A stretch of 64,000 nt of DNA from Annona cherimola (GCA_030490835.1 CM059974.1:5525501-5589500); one strand, 5' to 3'. Positions 25,150 to 37,166 are shown, numbered from the stretch's first letter. The notes: a model not told the origin generated them from the letters alone. Numbers and translations are program-made.

Positions 25150-25152
25150 TAT

Positions 25153-25433
25153 GGGTGTGTTTGGGAATGGATAAACTTTCAATGAAAAATTTTAAAGAGT
25201 ACAAATTGTTAAATGATATGATATGATATAGATAATGATGAGCAGTAAAGATGATAAAGTTAAAATATATAGGTTAGTTGTGTGGGTAGTTGTGTAGAAA
25301 CGATTGAAAAGTATTTTAGTTGTATAAGAATATGTGAAAAAATAATTAAAAAAATATGATAGTTGTGAAGAATAAAAAGTTTTAAATTGAAAAGTTTTAA
25401 CTTGATATTTTTTAACCATTGCCAACCGTACCC
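25153..25433. mobile_element. Tourist-like MITE, family B, second of a tandem pair
   Basis: Starts GGGTGTGTTTGGG right after the TAT that closes the previous copy. It ends GCCAACCGTACCC and is 281 bp long. The interior matches the neighbour but has diverged from it. Confidence 0.75.
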
Positions 25434-26283
25434 TGTATTAATTCTGCAACTGCACCTTCATTTATTTACTTTTCCCTTTTTGATGTTATCCCCATTTTAA
25501 TTTTGACCAGATTTTGTTATGGCCTCCAGCTATATGGTAGAGATGTGTAAATGTGTGATAGTATTCTTAGATCTCTACGGTAAGTGGGTCAAATTTGTCA
25601 TGTCAGACTTTATTTAGCGTCAAAAACCATAGTTATCCTATTATCGACAAAGATATTTTGCAAATAAAGTTCACAAGCATAGGAATTTTCTTATAAGGGT
25701 AATGATCTAAGACACTCCCTGCGTTAATTATTCTTATAAAATCAATATCGTGAGTAGACTTTAAAATGGAAAAATAGATAGCTGCAAATGACCAGAAAGC
25801 AAAACTAAAAAGCCTGCTTCAAATAATACAAAATTCTTGGATGAAATCTTTATGTGGCATGAGAATGTAAGGATGTGTGTTAGAAATTGAAAAAGTTGTA
25901 TTAGGGATTTAGAAAGTTGTCTTATAAATTAAAAAATTGTCTTGGGAATGGAATACAGATTCCATACAAGATTCTTAGATGAAATTTGTATGTGAAGTGA
26001 GAATGTAATTATGTGTGCCGTAAATGAAAAAGTTGTATTAAAAATATAAAATGTTGTATTGACAATTGAAAAAAGTTGTATTAAGAATTGAAAAACTATC
26101 TTGAGAACGAGGACATAGATTGCATATAAAAATCTTGTATCCTTTGAAATATACCTTAAAAAATTACCCTATTGAGCCGAAAACTGTTTTTCCGATTTCC
26201 TTTTTTTGTATAGTTTTGAATTAAACAAGATAGTTATTTTATTGAGGCGTGCTTAGCTAGCATTAAAACTTTTTAATCTATAA
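25434..26283. other. Intergenic, short imperfect direct repeats
   Basis: No gene. Motifs such as GATGAAAT(C/T)TTTATGTG and AAAAAGTTGTATTA recur around 25850-26110, suggesting an old local duplication of about 130 bp. Confidence 0.4.
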
Positions 26284-26558
26284 GGGTGTGTTTAGGAAGT
26301 GATAAAACTTCTGTATAAAATATTTTTAGTGTAAAAGTTTTTAAATTGATAGAAAATTATGTTATATAATATGGGCCGTGATGATGAGTAAAGATAATAA
26401 AGTTAAAATAGATATGTTAATTGTATATATATATATTTGTATAAAAATAATTGAAAATATGATAATTGTACGAGAAAATGTAAAAAAAATTAAATAAGAT
26501 AATTGTAGAAATTGAAAATTTTTTGTTGAAAAAGTTTTTATGTTTGCCAAACATGGTC
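26284..26558. mobile_element. Tourist-like MITE, family B
   Basis: Starts TAA|GGGTGTGTTTAGG and ends TTTGCCAAACATGGTC, with the family interior. The right end is mutated relative to the canonical CCAAACACACCC. Confidence 0.65.
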
Positions 26559-26784
26559 TAGAACTTTTAATTCAATCATAATTATTCTATTTTTAATTAT
26601 TTTTTACATATTCGTGTACAACTATCTTACTTTTCAATCATTGCTGCACAATTACCCATACAACTAACTTACATATTTTATTTTTATTTTTTTACTCTTC
26701 ATCATCACTCATATCATAATATATTATTTTTTCCTATTTCAAAAGCTTTTACACCAATTCTTTTGATTTCCGCCGAACACACCG
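26559..26784. mobile_element. Tourist-like MITE, family B, left end missing, opposite orientation
   Basis: Follows the previous copy directly. It has the family interior (ACTTTTCAATCATTGCTGCACAA) and ends CCGAACACACC. The left TIR is absent, so it was probably truncated when the neighbour inserted or by deletion. Confidence 0.55.
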
Positions 26785-26870
26785 TACAAAGTAAAATAAA
26801 TGTAAATGATTAAAAAAGAGCATTACAAAAAAGAAACAATAAGGAAAAATAGAAACATACTATCCACTTC

Positions 26871-27141
26871 GTATTCGTGTTCGGTAAACATAAAATTCAT
26901 CCTTTCCTACAACTTTTTTACATAATTTAATATTTTAACCATTTAGCTATCTTAATTTTAATTATTATTTCTGTATTTTGACATTCTTCCGTATTTAACT
27001 ATTTTGGTTTCAATTATTATTTATATATTTATAGTCATTATCTTTATTTTCTTTATTTATAGCCATTACCTTTATCACGTTATATTACTATTACATTTCT
27101 AAAAAAAATTTCCACAAATATCCTCAATCGTTAAACACACT
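26871..27141. mobile_element. Diverged Tourist-like MITE
   Basis: Runs from GTGTTCGGTAAACAT to GTTAAACACAC with a loosely conserved interior. An old copy or a related subfamily. Confidence 0.4.
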
Positions 27142-27267
27142 ATAATGTGTATTTTAATCAACCTTCTATAAAATTTCATGCAAACAAATATAGCTCTTAT
27201 TCATTTTATTACGACGATTATTTATATTTATTTGTGCACTTTTTATGTTCATATAACATCTTGATGA

Positions 27268-27425
27268 TCATTAAAAATTATGTTTTATTTTCAATTATTT
27301 CTTACATTTTATAAAAAAAAGGGCCTATATTATAAGAGACAGAACCACATTATTTTCTCGCATTTCAAAAAACATTTACACCAAAATGTTTTTATCCAAA
27401 ATTTTATCACTTCTCCAACACACCC
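27268..27425. mobile_element. Truncated Tourist-like MITE
   Basis: The right half ends CTTCTCCAACACACCC and is followed by TAA. The left part is not recognisable. Confidence 0.45.
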
Positions 27426-27969
27426 TAAAAACTAATTATTCTCTAATACACCAATATTTAAAATGCACTCAATCCAAGCGGATCCTCAGTACCCGTCCAT
27501 CACAGAATGGTGGTGTCTAGGTGATCCATGTTGATTTAAAATCCAATATAATATTGGGTAGGCCGCCTGGCAGGGTAAACTTGACACCAGCAACTTACAT
27601 CTGGACTTTGGAGACCAACTTTCAAATGAAAATGAATTTAAAAAAGTTGTTAGTTGTTGATTAATTTCAGACTTCTAGCACATGCTCTTGAGTCATATTT
27701 GGCAAGACTTTCTTCACGATCCTGTCGGGACAACTCATGTAATCCGCAAACCGCACACTTTGAATTATCAAAATTTCATATTTTTAAAGGGTTGAAGATA
27801 AATATACTCGCCTAATATGTACAACTAATGTACACCAATAATATTTCTCCACGAGCGGCCGGCGCAGCACTCCCTCGCCTCCCTCGTCTCCTGTATCATC
27901 TTGTACACGGCACTCCAATATGTACTAATCCATCTCATTTCATATCAACCTGCTCTTGTATACCTGCGT
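27426..27969. other. Downstream flank of the CFIm25 gene
   Basis: No gene recognised. The right part is the probable 3' UTR of the minus-strand gene that starts at 32022. Confidence 0.4.
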
Positions 27970-30900
27970 CTATACACCTTCCAAAGCTTGGTGTTCCACA
28001 ATGTTAAAAGAGAACCTGGACAGCAGCTGTGGTATTCCCGAGATGATAGGCCCATATGTCTGAGAAAAGAAAAGATTGGGGAGTAAATAGATACAAATAA
28101 AAAGTTGTGTCAATGAAACCACAATTTGCTCGGTTACTTGATTCATGGTGCATCTGAACTCCACTAATTTCATCAAGCAGATCACTACTTAAATTTTGCT
28201 GGTGTCCATGGTAATCATTTCTAGCATAGGAAACAAAGGCATCATTTGGTAAGACAGGTGGAAAGAGAAGTAAACTTACTACCTTTCACCACACAGTTTT
28301 TAAAAAATGATTTGATATCTTAATTATCCAAAAAAAATTCATTTTTGCCCATATATTTCAATCATTTTATTACACAACTACTCTGTTTTTTCTAACTTTA
28401 CCCCTTTCCAGTCATGCCACCTTCATATTTTCTAAAAACCTAACTTCTCCTCTCCCAACTACCCACATTACCAAATGATCCCAAAGTTGAACTATCTTTT
28501 TTGACAGGCATCCAAGATTTTGAGCATGGAAAGTGATTGCACCACCTTCACAAATAAATCAATACTACTGAAATAAGATGAATTCTTTATAAATTGTAGG
28601 AGAAATAAATACTGCCGCCCACTCTCTTCTTTCAAGGGCTTGAAGAAAAATAGTCACTGTCACCCATGCTATTGCATCCAGATGCAGCATTGGGCACTGG
28701 AAAGTGTAAATTTCCAAACGATGTATAATACCTTATGGCTTCCATGAAGTTGGCTCAAAGGGACTGCTAGCAGCTTCAGATTTTGTGGCACAACAAATCG
28801 CTGATTCATAGGCAACCTCACCAGAAAAAGCTTAGTGCATTCCTACAGAAAATAGCAGAAACAAAATTCATTTAGATGCTTGTAGAAATTAGAAGACAGG
28901 ACATCAACATCTATGCCCAAATTATTTTCATCTATGCTTAGCACTTTCTCAAAGCAATATCATTCACGCCAATACTAACTGTTGCCATTAGATTTACAAG
29001 TTAAATGGGTTGTGAATTGACAAGATGGCTCCAAATTTCTCTGACTGACCATCCTTATGTCTCTGGGGGATTTTTGTCAATTCACGACACATTTAACTTG
29101 TAAATCTAACAATGACCGTCAATCTTGGCATGAATAAAATTGATTTAGAGAAGTGTTAACATAAATGAAAGACTTTTAAAATCATTGAAATGAATGAGAA
29201 CAATTTTTTTTTATTAGCATGGATGCAAATGCCCCTTGGGAAAAAAAAAATATGAACATTCTGAAACTGTCAGAATCACCTTAGGCTGTACATTAGGCTG
29301 TAGATACGGATACAGCAAACTTTCAAAACCTGGCTTCCACCACTTCCCAAGGCACTCTCCTATCTATAAATCAATAATATAATGAATCACTACTATCAGT
29401 AATTATTGTCCAGCCAAATTATCTGACAAAATCTGACTCTAAATTTCAACAGAATTATGGCACAGAATTCACAGAGAACAGAGAATACATTGGACATGAA
29501 AAAACAAGATAACACTTCATGCAATTCAAGCTAACCTTTCATGTGAACTCACTCAGAGTTCACCATTATCAATTAACATCCAGGTGGCCATTGATCAGTT
29601 TGAACTCTGAATAAATATTTCAGTAAATAGACTTACACTGTTCAGTAGATCAACTACTCAATTTGATAAATGGATTGCTCGTTTCGAAGTTAGGGTATGA
29701 TCCCATCTGACAATGGTTATAATGCTCCAATAACTATGATATTTGCTAACGGTATAGGAAGATAGCTTAAGTCCAAGGCTAGATGGATAGTACAGGCTAC
29801 AGATGAATAATTTACCTCTCCAGTAACCTGGAATTAACTCATGTTCAATATTTCAAGCCAAAACAAAATGCAAATTAATGTTGTTAATGTAAAAACTGGA
29901 AAACAGATATCTCCTGGTTTAACATCAAGAATAGAATAATTTACCTTCCACTCGGAATCAATAACATGTTCACTGACAGACAGCTTGCTTGAAAGCTTGC
30001 GTTTCAGTCCATCTATATCTGTCAATGTCCATGTCTACAATTTAAAAAAATTACAACCAAAAGGGAGAAATCTTGCTGCTGCTTTCAAGGAAGTAAAAGT
30101 CAAGCAAAAGCTTCAATTATTGTTTTAATTTGAAATTCTTAAACGTCTGGCATATGGATTCCTTAGTGATACAAGCCTTCTTGATCAAAATCATCCGAGA
30201 TGATGTACATGTTGCAGACAAATCAACAGAGACATAAGGAGTGGAGGCAATACAAACACCACGGTGGCCAGACACCTTGGTTTTCTAAAAACAGGAATCT
30301 ATGAAACAGAAAGTGCTGGTGCGGAACAATTGCCAGAAAACATACCTGATTCCCCAGGTCTCAAACGACCACCAGGAAGCCTAAAGTATGAGTTCCTCAC
30401 TTGCAGTAGCAACACATGAGGATGTCGAAACAAGTCCACCTATTGCAAAAGCAATTTTATTGATCTTCCTATGAATAAATATTGAATAACACTACTTAAG
30501 AGATAAACCACAACTTCAATCTCCTAGTTGGGAGACAGTTAATGAGGTTAAACCACACTTCAATCTCCTAGTTGGGAGACAGCTAATGAGGTTGCAGGTG
30601 TATTATTAGTTAATTTCATTAGAAATTTTCGATATTTCCTGTATGAGTCATTTCCAAACATTAAACAAAGCTCAACCAATGTTAAAAAACAACCAATTAG
30701 ACTGTTTACTGAGTTAGTATTCGATTAAGAACTAAGACTACATGAACCCAACATCATTTGGGAAGCATAAAGATTCAAATATTAGACCATGAGAGGCTTA
30801 CTTTCTTTGAGCAGTTGTATTGTTTTTATTTTGGGGAGTTTTATCATGAATAAATGGTTATGAACAGAATGGAGCTAAATTATGCACGAATAGAATTTTT

Positions 30901-32022
30901 CTTTTGAAATATTAGCTTGTGAAAGTGATTGTCCTGGGTTTCATACCTAAACATATGAGCAATTCTCAGGGTTTCTTCTTCTGCTTCTACTTATTCTTTG
31001 CTGCAGTTCTAAATAAGCCAAAAATCCCTTTTCCTACAAAAACTTTAATAACCAAAATTCTCCAAATCAATCCTAACCTTGTTCCTTTGTGATAGTTTGC
31101 AGATTTTCTTATTCTTGAGATTGTCTTGCATTAGAAAGTACGAGGGTTGGATGGGTGCATCTCTGCAAAGTCCACCTTACGTGATCACTCAGATGCCTGG
31201 ATTTAGCCAAGTTGTCCCTCGACTATAGGAGAAATTCTTAATCTTTAGAAGTATAGTGAATAAATGGAATCTATACTTACTGATGATATATAGATGCACC
31301 ATCTAGGCCGTAGTTATGAAGATTTCAATAGTATGAGATGAAAAAGCAAGAACCAGGTGAAAATATGTATTGATTTCCCAGAATAGAATAGCAACCAGTT
31401 AGGAAGGTAGCCATGTTCTAATAAAGGAGAAAAGGAGATGGCTTGCGCAAATGGGTACTAACCAGCATCACTCCTTCCACACAAATCCTCAACCCGTTTG
31501 CAGCATAGCTGATTGGCACGTACAACAACAGCTCAAATGAGAAACCCCATGCTGGAGTAATGCATGAAAAAATCAGTTTAGATGCACAACTGAATCGAGG
31601 CCTCACAAAAATCTGGCAGATCAAGCAAGAACAGATGACAATTTTTATTTATTTTAATTATAAAAAACGCACTGCATATAAACACTAGAGTTTTTTGTGA
31701 GTTGGGGATATATGAACAGTGACACTAGGTTGTAAATTGAAAATTTCTGACGCGAATTGAGATGGTAGAGATGAATTATTGCAGTCTGCAGAGATTGCTA
31801 AAGCAGTGAGAGAGAGAGGGATACTAACTTGACTTTCATGCGCTGGATACGGTCGAACAAGGTCTCATCTTTGTCGGGGATGGGTTCCTTGGAAGAGAAG
31901 TAGTAGCCGCTGAGAGGGTATATGTCGATCATGTCGTTGCTGACGTCGGTTCCTTCTTCTTCCTCTCTCCTGTGACGATCGTTTTCTCTAATCATACCGC
32001 CCATGCTCCTTTCTTCTCCCAT
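27970..32022 (-). CDS. CFIM25: Pre-mRNA cleavage factor Im 25 kDa subunit (Nudix-like)
   Basis: CFIm25 binds UGUA elements in pre-mRNA and helps choose the cleavage and polyadenylation site in the nucleus. Seven minus-strand exons join in frame: 32022-31829, 31508-31463, 30439-30346, 30018-29945, 29363-29280, 28842-28732, 28059-27970, giving 230 aa, close to the ~222 aa Arabidopsis protein. Landmarks in order: IDIYPLSGYYFSSKE near the N-terminus, YAANGLRICVEGVMLV, the LPGGRLRPGES start of the Nudix fold, DIDGLKRKLSSKLSV, IGECLGKWWKPGFESLLYPY, ECTKLFLVRLP, and the C-terminal TYGPIISGIPQLLSRFSFN. The Nudix box lacks the usual catalytic glutamates, as in this family, so RNA binding rather than hydrolysis is expected. 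Intron 5 contains a foldback element. All splice junctions are GT-AG. Identification is very strong. Confidence 0.95.
28238..28482. mobile_element. Short MITE with TIR GGCATCATTTGGTAA
   Basis: A 245-bp element in intron 6 of CFIm25, with ends GGCATCATTTGGTAA and TTACCAAATGATCCC. It is flanked by AAA on each side (28235-28237 and 28483-28485). Its ends differ from families A and B, so it is a third type. Confidence 0.6.
28926..29172. mobile_element. Foldback (hairpin) element in CFIm25 intron 5
   Basis: Arms of about 98 bp (28926-29023 and 29073-29172) are near reverse complements around a ~50-bp loop. The inner arms contain AGATTTACAAGTTAAATG and, inverted, CATTTAACTTGTAAATCT. The outer arms contain CATCTATGCTTAGCACTTTC and, inverted, GAAGTGTTAACATAAATG. 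No coding capacity. Confidence 0.75.
30505..30597. repeat. 44-bp tandem duplication in CFIm25 intron 2
   Basis: CTTCAATCTCCTAGTTGGGAG followed by ACAG(T/C)TAATGAGGTT occurs twice at an offset of 44 bp, nearly identical. Confidence 0.7.
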
Positions 32023-32289
32023 CCTTCTTCGACCACTGCGGCTGCCACGAAACCTGCCGATCTTTTCGTCTCGACGTTGCGCTTGTAAAAAGCAGACGGA
32101 TGTGTGAACCTCTGCTTGGGATGGGACCGCCTCCGTTTCTCGCGCCTGTTGGATTCAGCTGGATCTTATTGGCTGATGGCTGAGAATTCATACAAGCAGT
32201 GAAGTTGTAGAAGCTGAGGTGGTCGGATTCGGCTGGAATAAAATAATTTGAAAATAGAAAAGGTGACAAATGATGATGAGGATTTTTTT

Positions 32290-32510
32290 TTCTTTAAAAA
32301 AGAGGAAAATATGTTCATTAAGTGTATTTAATCAAGAATTCAGATTTTATCATTTTTAATATCTTTGTATATTTTATTTTAAACACCCTAAAAAAATGGC
32401 CACAACACCACCGTGTTTTAAATTATATATAAATATATTCAAAATTGGTAAAATTTAATTTACAGATTAAATACACTTAAATAAATAGATTAATAATTTA
32501 ACAATAAAAA
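32290..32510. mobile_element. Foldback element fragment related to family A
   Basis: Contains the paired family motifs AAGTGTATTTAATC (left) and GATTAAATACACTTAAATAAATAG (right, in inverted order), with ATCATTTTTAATATCTTTGTATAT and its counterpart between. Ends are not precisely defined. Confidence 0.45.
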
Positions 32511-32603
32511 ATATGATCTGCGACACTTTGGCCGGCCGCGTATAGTTGGCCATCTTTAAAAAAATATAAGTATGCAATGTGATGGAAATAAAATGATGAT
32601 AAA

Positions 32604-32850
32604 TAAAATAGTTGGGCAAGGGAATAATCTTTTATGACATTAGAAGGAGAAAATGCTCTCCGCACATGCAATTTAATACAATTGTATCATGCCCCGATTT
32701 GCATTAAAAAAAAAAAGCCAAGGATAAGATGAAATAGTTGGGTAAGGGAATAATCTTTTATGACATTAGAAGGAGACAATGCTTTCCGCACATACAATTT
32801 AATTCAATTGTATCATGCCTAGGTTTACATTAAAAAAATACGAGGATAAG
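32604..32850. repeat. 126-bp tandem duplication
   Basis: The block starting AATAGTTGGGCAAGGGAATA is repeated 126 bp downstream as AATAGTTGGGTAAGGGAATA with the same continuation (TTATGACATTAGAAGGAGA...TTGTATCATGCC). Confidence 0.8.
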
Positions 32851-33009
32851 ATAAAAAACTAACATACATGGCTCATAAAAAAATAACATATTAAAATGTT
32901 GGGAAAGGTGTGTTCCCTCCAGGCAAGGTAACCAAAAGAACCTTAAAATGATATGGGAAAGAGTAAAATATGCTTATGACAGTTCTATTATGATAATTAA
33001 TAGAAGACC

Positions 33010-33690
33010 ATTTGATCATATGCTGCTAGCGCAAGGGGTGCTCAATGCACCCAAGAGTATTGAGCCTCAATGCTCCTGAGCGCATATCCTTTTTTTTTTT
33101 TTTTGAAATTTTTTTTTATGAACTTGTTAATCTAAGTGTATTTAATATATATATATATTAATTTTTACCAATTTTAGAGATTTTTAGATATTTATTTCGG
33201 ATTTTTTAAAAATCAGTGGCATTTTAGTAATTTTAAATTACTAAAAATGCCACTGATTTTAAAAAATATGAAAAAAATTCTAAAAATATCAAAAATGGTA
33301 AAAATTTATACACATATTAAATACACTTTTTTTGCATGAAAGGAAAGACTCTATCCAACTCCCTTAGAATATGAAGGGAAGAAGGGATGGAATGATCCGA
33401 TAATTTCTATATCAAAAAATTCTCTGTACGGATTTTTTTTACAATAACTGAAGGTGGATTACCCCACCAAACAGAACTATCCAAAAAAGACAAATATACA
33501 AAATCAGCTAAAGAATGTGCAACCCCATTTCCCTGCCTTAACACATGCTGAACTGAGATGTTAATGGTGGAAGAGAGAATAGATTTCATCCATATTAAAT
33601 ACACTTACATTAACACTTTCGTAAAAAAATTAAAAAATAAAAATAAAATTGGAAAAGTACACCCAGGAGCAACCAGCACCCTAGCGCGAG
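33010..33690. mobile_element. Foldback element related to family A, interrupted by a LINE
   Basis: The ends GCTAGCGCAAGGGGTGCT and AGCACCCTAGCGCGAGTAGC are roughly inverted. The centre is a near-perfect hairpin, AATCAGTGGCATTTTAGTAA facing TTACTAAAAATGCCACTGATT (33211-33260). The right arm is split by a LINE insertion (33330-33590). Confidence 0.65.
33330..33590 (-). mobile_element. 5'-truncated L1-type LINE with 16-bp target-site duplications
   Basis: The insertion is flanked by perfect 16-bp copies of CATATTAAATACACTT (33314-33329 and 33591-33606). On the minus strand it ends in a short poly-A (T run at 33330-33334). The remaining coding fragment (reading 33604-33407) contains VQHVLRQGNGVAHSLADF and WWGNPPSVI, typical of the RNase H-like domain at the 3' end of plant L1 LINEs. 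Only about 261 bp remain, so it is dead on arrival. Confidence 0.88.
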
Positions 33691-33699
33691 TAGCTGTAA

Positions 33700-34010
33700 G
33701 CCTGTAAGTCATATTTTTATATTTTTATTTTTCATCAATCTATTAATTTACGCATATTCAATCTATAGGGTACAAACTAAGTTTTATCATTTTTAGGTAT
33801 ATTTATATTTTAAAAATGTTTAAACAGGCGTGCTGTGACCATTCATTTTCCACCGGTAAAAATGACTTAATACTCATGTGTTTAAATGTAAATATATACA
33901 TACAAACATATCTAAAAACTGTAAACTTCGATTTCAAGATTAAACGCGTCTAAATTAATAGGTCTATAAAAACTAAAAATAAAATAAAATTTCATCAAAA
34001 AACTAAAGAT
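33700..34010. mobile_element. Foldback element related to family A
   Basis: Opposed arms carry TTTTTCATCAATCTATTAATTT on the left and AATTAATAGGTCTATAAAAA on the right. Inside are ATCATTTTTAGGTATATTTATAT and its inverted counterpart. The centre holds GCGTGCTGTGACC. Confidence 0.5.
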
Positions 34011-34458
34011 AAAAAATATATTCGACTGTCGATCAGCCATTGGAGATTAGACCTCAAATACAACGACGATATTTAAATAAATTCTAAATAATTATTTAAT
34101 TAAATACCTTTTTTAAATAAAAACGAGTATATTTTACACATAGAAATATTAATTGGAATATTTCCAATTACATTTGAATGAACTATCCAGTAAATAATTT
34201 ATATAAACTTTTACAAATTATATTTATTTATGGGTTGCTATCCTACACAACCAGTGGCGTATATTAGATTGTTCAATACAAATTCTTAGTTACACGATCA
34301 AAAATATTATTTATTGTTTTATCCATTAATATTTATTTTTTCGAAGCTTATTTTCATTTAAATGTATACGTTTGAAAATTTTAAAAATCAACATGTAATC
34401 ATTAAAAATTGAAGACGAATATATAATATGTAAAATTTTTCAATATGATTAATTTTTG

Positions 34459-34790
34459 ATATTTACAATACATACGGAGAAAGTTATTAGTAGTTGAATT
34501 TAACAATTTTTTGAAATGTAAAACCAACGAATTGCACGTTATCATAATATTTTTATTGATTGAAAATGTTATTCTTGATGGTGAAGGTATTTTGTAATAT
34601 TAGTAAAATTATCACAGGGAAGTGTAATATTTACAATACATACAAATAATATTATTAGTAGTTGAATTTAACGATTTTTTGAAATATAAAACCAACGAGT
34701 TGCACATTATCATAATCTTTTTATTCATCGAAAATGTTATTCTTTATTATTTTGTAATATTAGTAAAATTATAACTGCGAAGTAAAAATT
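34459..34790. repeat. 168-bp tandem duplication
   Basis: ATATTTACAATACATAC followed by GTAGTTGAATTTAAC(A/G)ATTTTTTGAAAT and AAAACCAACGA is repeated at an offset of 168 bp. No coding sequence. Confidence 0.75.
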
Positions 34791-34899
34791 CTGCAAACCA
34801 AAAAACACCTTAAAGAATGTTTACAGTTTACTTAACATGTTAGTAAATTTTTTAAAAATCATTGAATGCAGACCCTGGCAAATATAGCTTGTTTTTAAA

Positions 34900-35125
34900 A
34901 TAAGTATGTAATTTCAGAAGTGATAAAACCTCTTGAATAATTTTTTTTATGTAAAAAATTCTGAAAATGTTATAATGGGAACAATAAAGAGTAAATAGAA
35001 TAAAGCTATGTACGGTTGCATGTGAGTGATTAAAAAATATGATGGTTGTATATAAAAATGTGAATAAATGATTAAAGAATATATAGTTCTGAAAAGTGTT
35101 AAATTTTTGTTGGAAGAACATTTAT
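34900..35125. mobile_element. Degraded Tourist-like MITE, family B
   Basis: The family interior is recognisable (AGTGATTAAAAAATATGATGGTTGTATA, TGTGAATAAATGATTAAAGAATAT), but the TIRs are not. Confidence 0.45.
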
Positions 35126-35438
35126 GTGCATCTAGAACAAAAAGATAGGTAATGAATTTCAAAAACCAATTGGATCAAACGAGCATGGCTGTTTCCTTTC
35201 CACTGGATGGGTGAATTTAGAAAACGGACTATTTGTTCATAATCATAAATGAAATCGATATTTATTTAAAGGGCAGATTCTAAACATACTCATGAAATTT
35301 ATCTTACGTGCACGGACTTTCAAAAACACTTCTTATAAATTTTCATCATAATTATATATATATTCATGTTGTTATAAATTCTTTAAATGGGCCACATACC
35401 TATATATAAAATGACAAATATGCCTCTGTTTTAGTATA

Positions 35439-35719
35439 GGATGTGTTTGGCAATTAATAAAACATATCAAGTTAAAACTTTTCAATTTAAAACTTTTCAT
35501 TCTTCACAAATATCATATTTTTTAATCATTTTTTCACATTTTCTTATATAACTACCCTATTTTTCAATCATTTCTACACAACTATCCACACAACTAACCT
35601 GTCTATTTTAACTTTATCCTCTTTACTACTCCACATTACCCCTATCATATCACATCATTTGATAACTTTTACTCTCCGAAATTTTTCACCAAAAGTTTTA
35701 TTCGTTACCAAACACACTC
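35439..35719. mobile_element. Tourist-like MITE, family B, complete copy
   Basis: 281 bp with ends GGATGTGTTTGGCAA and TTACCAAACACACTC, flanked by ATA on both sides (35436-35438 and 35720-35722). Same orientation and length as the 3561 copy. Confidence 0.75.
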
Positions 35720-36060
35720 ATAATTTAAAGTTGTCCTGCTCAAAATTATATATTTACATTTAAATAATATATTATTTATAGCTATAGAATTATTAAATAA
35801 AAATCACAATTGGAGATAGATATATTCGTTGTTTTATAGGTAATTAATAACTCTTTTAACAAATCCTTACTAAGTATGCGTGGATTTAGGATAAAATTTA
35901 TAGGTGTAAAAGATTTTTTTGAAAATTGGTAAGTAGAGGTAAAATTCGCAAATATATGAAAGAATTCATCCTTGTTTAGATAATGACAATGATAGATGAA
36001 TGCAATTTATAAGTTTATCTATTATTTATTGTCATTATTTATGTTATCGAGTGATGTCTA

Positions 36061-36334
36061 TCGGTGTGTTTTGAAAATGATAAAATTTTAATATAAAAAT
36101 TTTTGAATTAAAAGGAAATAATGTGATATGGTATGATAATGACAAAGAATAAAGATGATAAATTTAAAATAAATAGATTAATTGTATGGTTAGTTACGTA
36201 GAAATGATTGAAAAGTAAGATCATTGTACCAGAAAATATGAAAAATGATAAAAATATGATACTTATAAAGAGTACAAATTTTTAGATTGAAAAGTTTTAG
36301 CTTAATAATGTTTACATATTATCAAACATACCCC
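36061..36334. mobile_element. Tourist-like MITE, family B, reverse orientation
   Basis: Starts TCGGTGTGTTTTG and ends ATCAAACATACCCC. The interior includes ATAATGTGATATGGTATGATAATG and AGAAATGATTGAAAAGTA. Confidence 0.6.
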
Positions 36335-36549
36335 TTATTTAATTCACCCAGCGGCCTGCACTCCCTTACTATTATTATTAATATTAATTTTAGATTCATT
36401 TATTTCAGGATGCTTTTATGAAACCTCATTTTTATATAACTCCTTATATTGTTGACATCTAGATAGTAGATAAAAAAAATTATTTCACCTATCGTATTTA
36501 ATATTATTTATATTATTAAGAAATTTTTTTGATTTGACTAATATTACTG

Positions 36550-36690
36550 TGCATAGGTCCCATTTACAAATGTTCAAAATCAACGTGATAAAATGATTTA
36601 ATGTTAAATAGCAAATTTTAAATAGTATTTTGATATTCAACATCTAAACTATTTAAAATATCATTAATATATAGATAAATAATTCTTTAA
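36550..36690. repeat. Dispersed repeat shared with the 56.8-57.4 kb inverted pair
   Basis: AGGTCCCATTTACAAATG, CAAAATCAACGTGATAAAATG and TCAACATCTAAACTATTTAA occur here in the same order as in the right arm of the 57.2-57.36 kb repeat. Confidence 0.6.
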
Positions 36691-36988
36691 AGCATTTAAA
36701 GCATTACTATATTTCAATACATACGCAAGTTATGTATTTTTTTTTATAATTTACACGTAAATGTACCTATTTTAAGCAAATGTAGCACATACATATATTA
36801 AATCTGAATAAAACTTGATCTTATAACTAATCTAATAATATTAAATACAATAAAAAGATTGGATTTTCCGTGATCACATGTAACCGTTTCATTGCAACCA
36901 ATTACATGAAAGTGAGACATTTTATTTCATCTTTTTTCGTACATCGGTCCCACCCATGTACCGTCGGCTTCGAGTTAAATTTCCGGGC

Positions 36989-37047
36989 TGGGCCGCGTGG
37001 GACGAATCAGGAACTCAAGAAACCCGTTACGAGTCCAATTATAAAAA
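36989..37047 (+). promoter_or_regulatory. Candidate promoter elements of the LYAR-like gene
   Basis: TGGGCC (site II type, 36989-36994) and TATAAAAA (37040-37047) lie 120-180 bp upstream of the ATG at 37167. Site II motifs are frequent upstream of plant ribosome-biogenesis genes. The assignment is by motif and spacing only. Confidence 0.3.
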
Positions 37048-37166
37048 AGAAACCCGTTAAGAAGGAAGCCCTAGCAGAGCAGCAGGCTAGCAGCAGAAGA
37101 GGGCAGGATAGTCATTCTCCGTGGCACTCGGAAGGAAGGAAAGAGCGGAGGAAGTAGAAGACGAAA

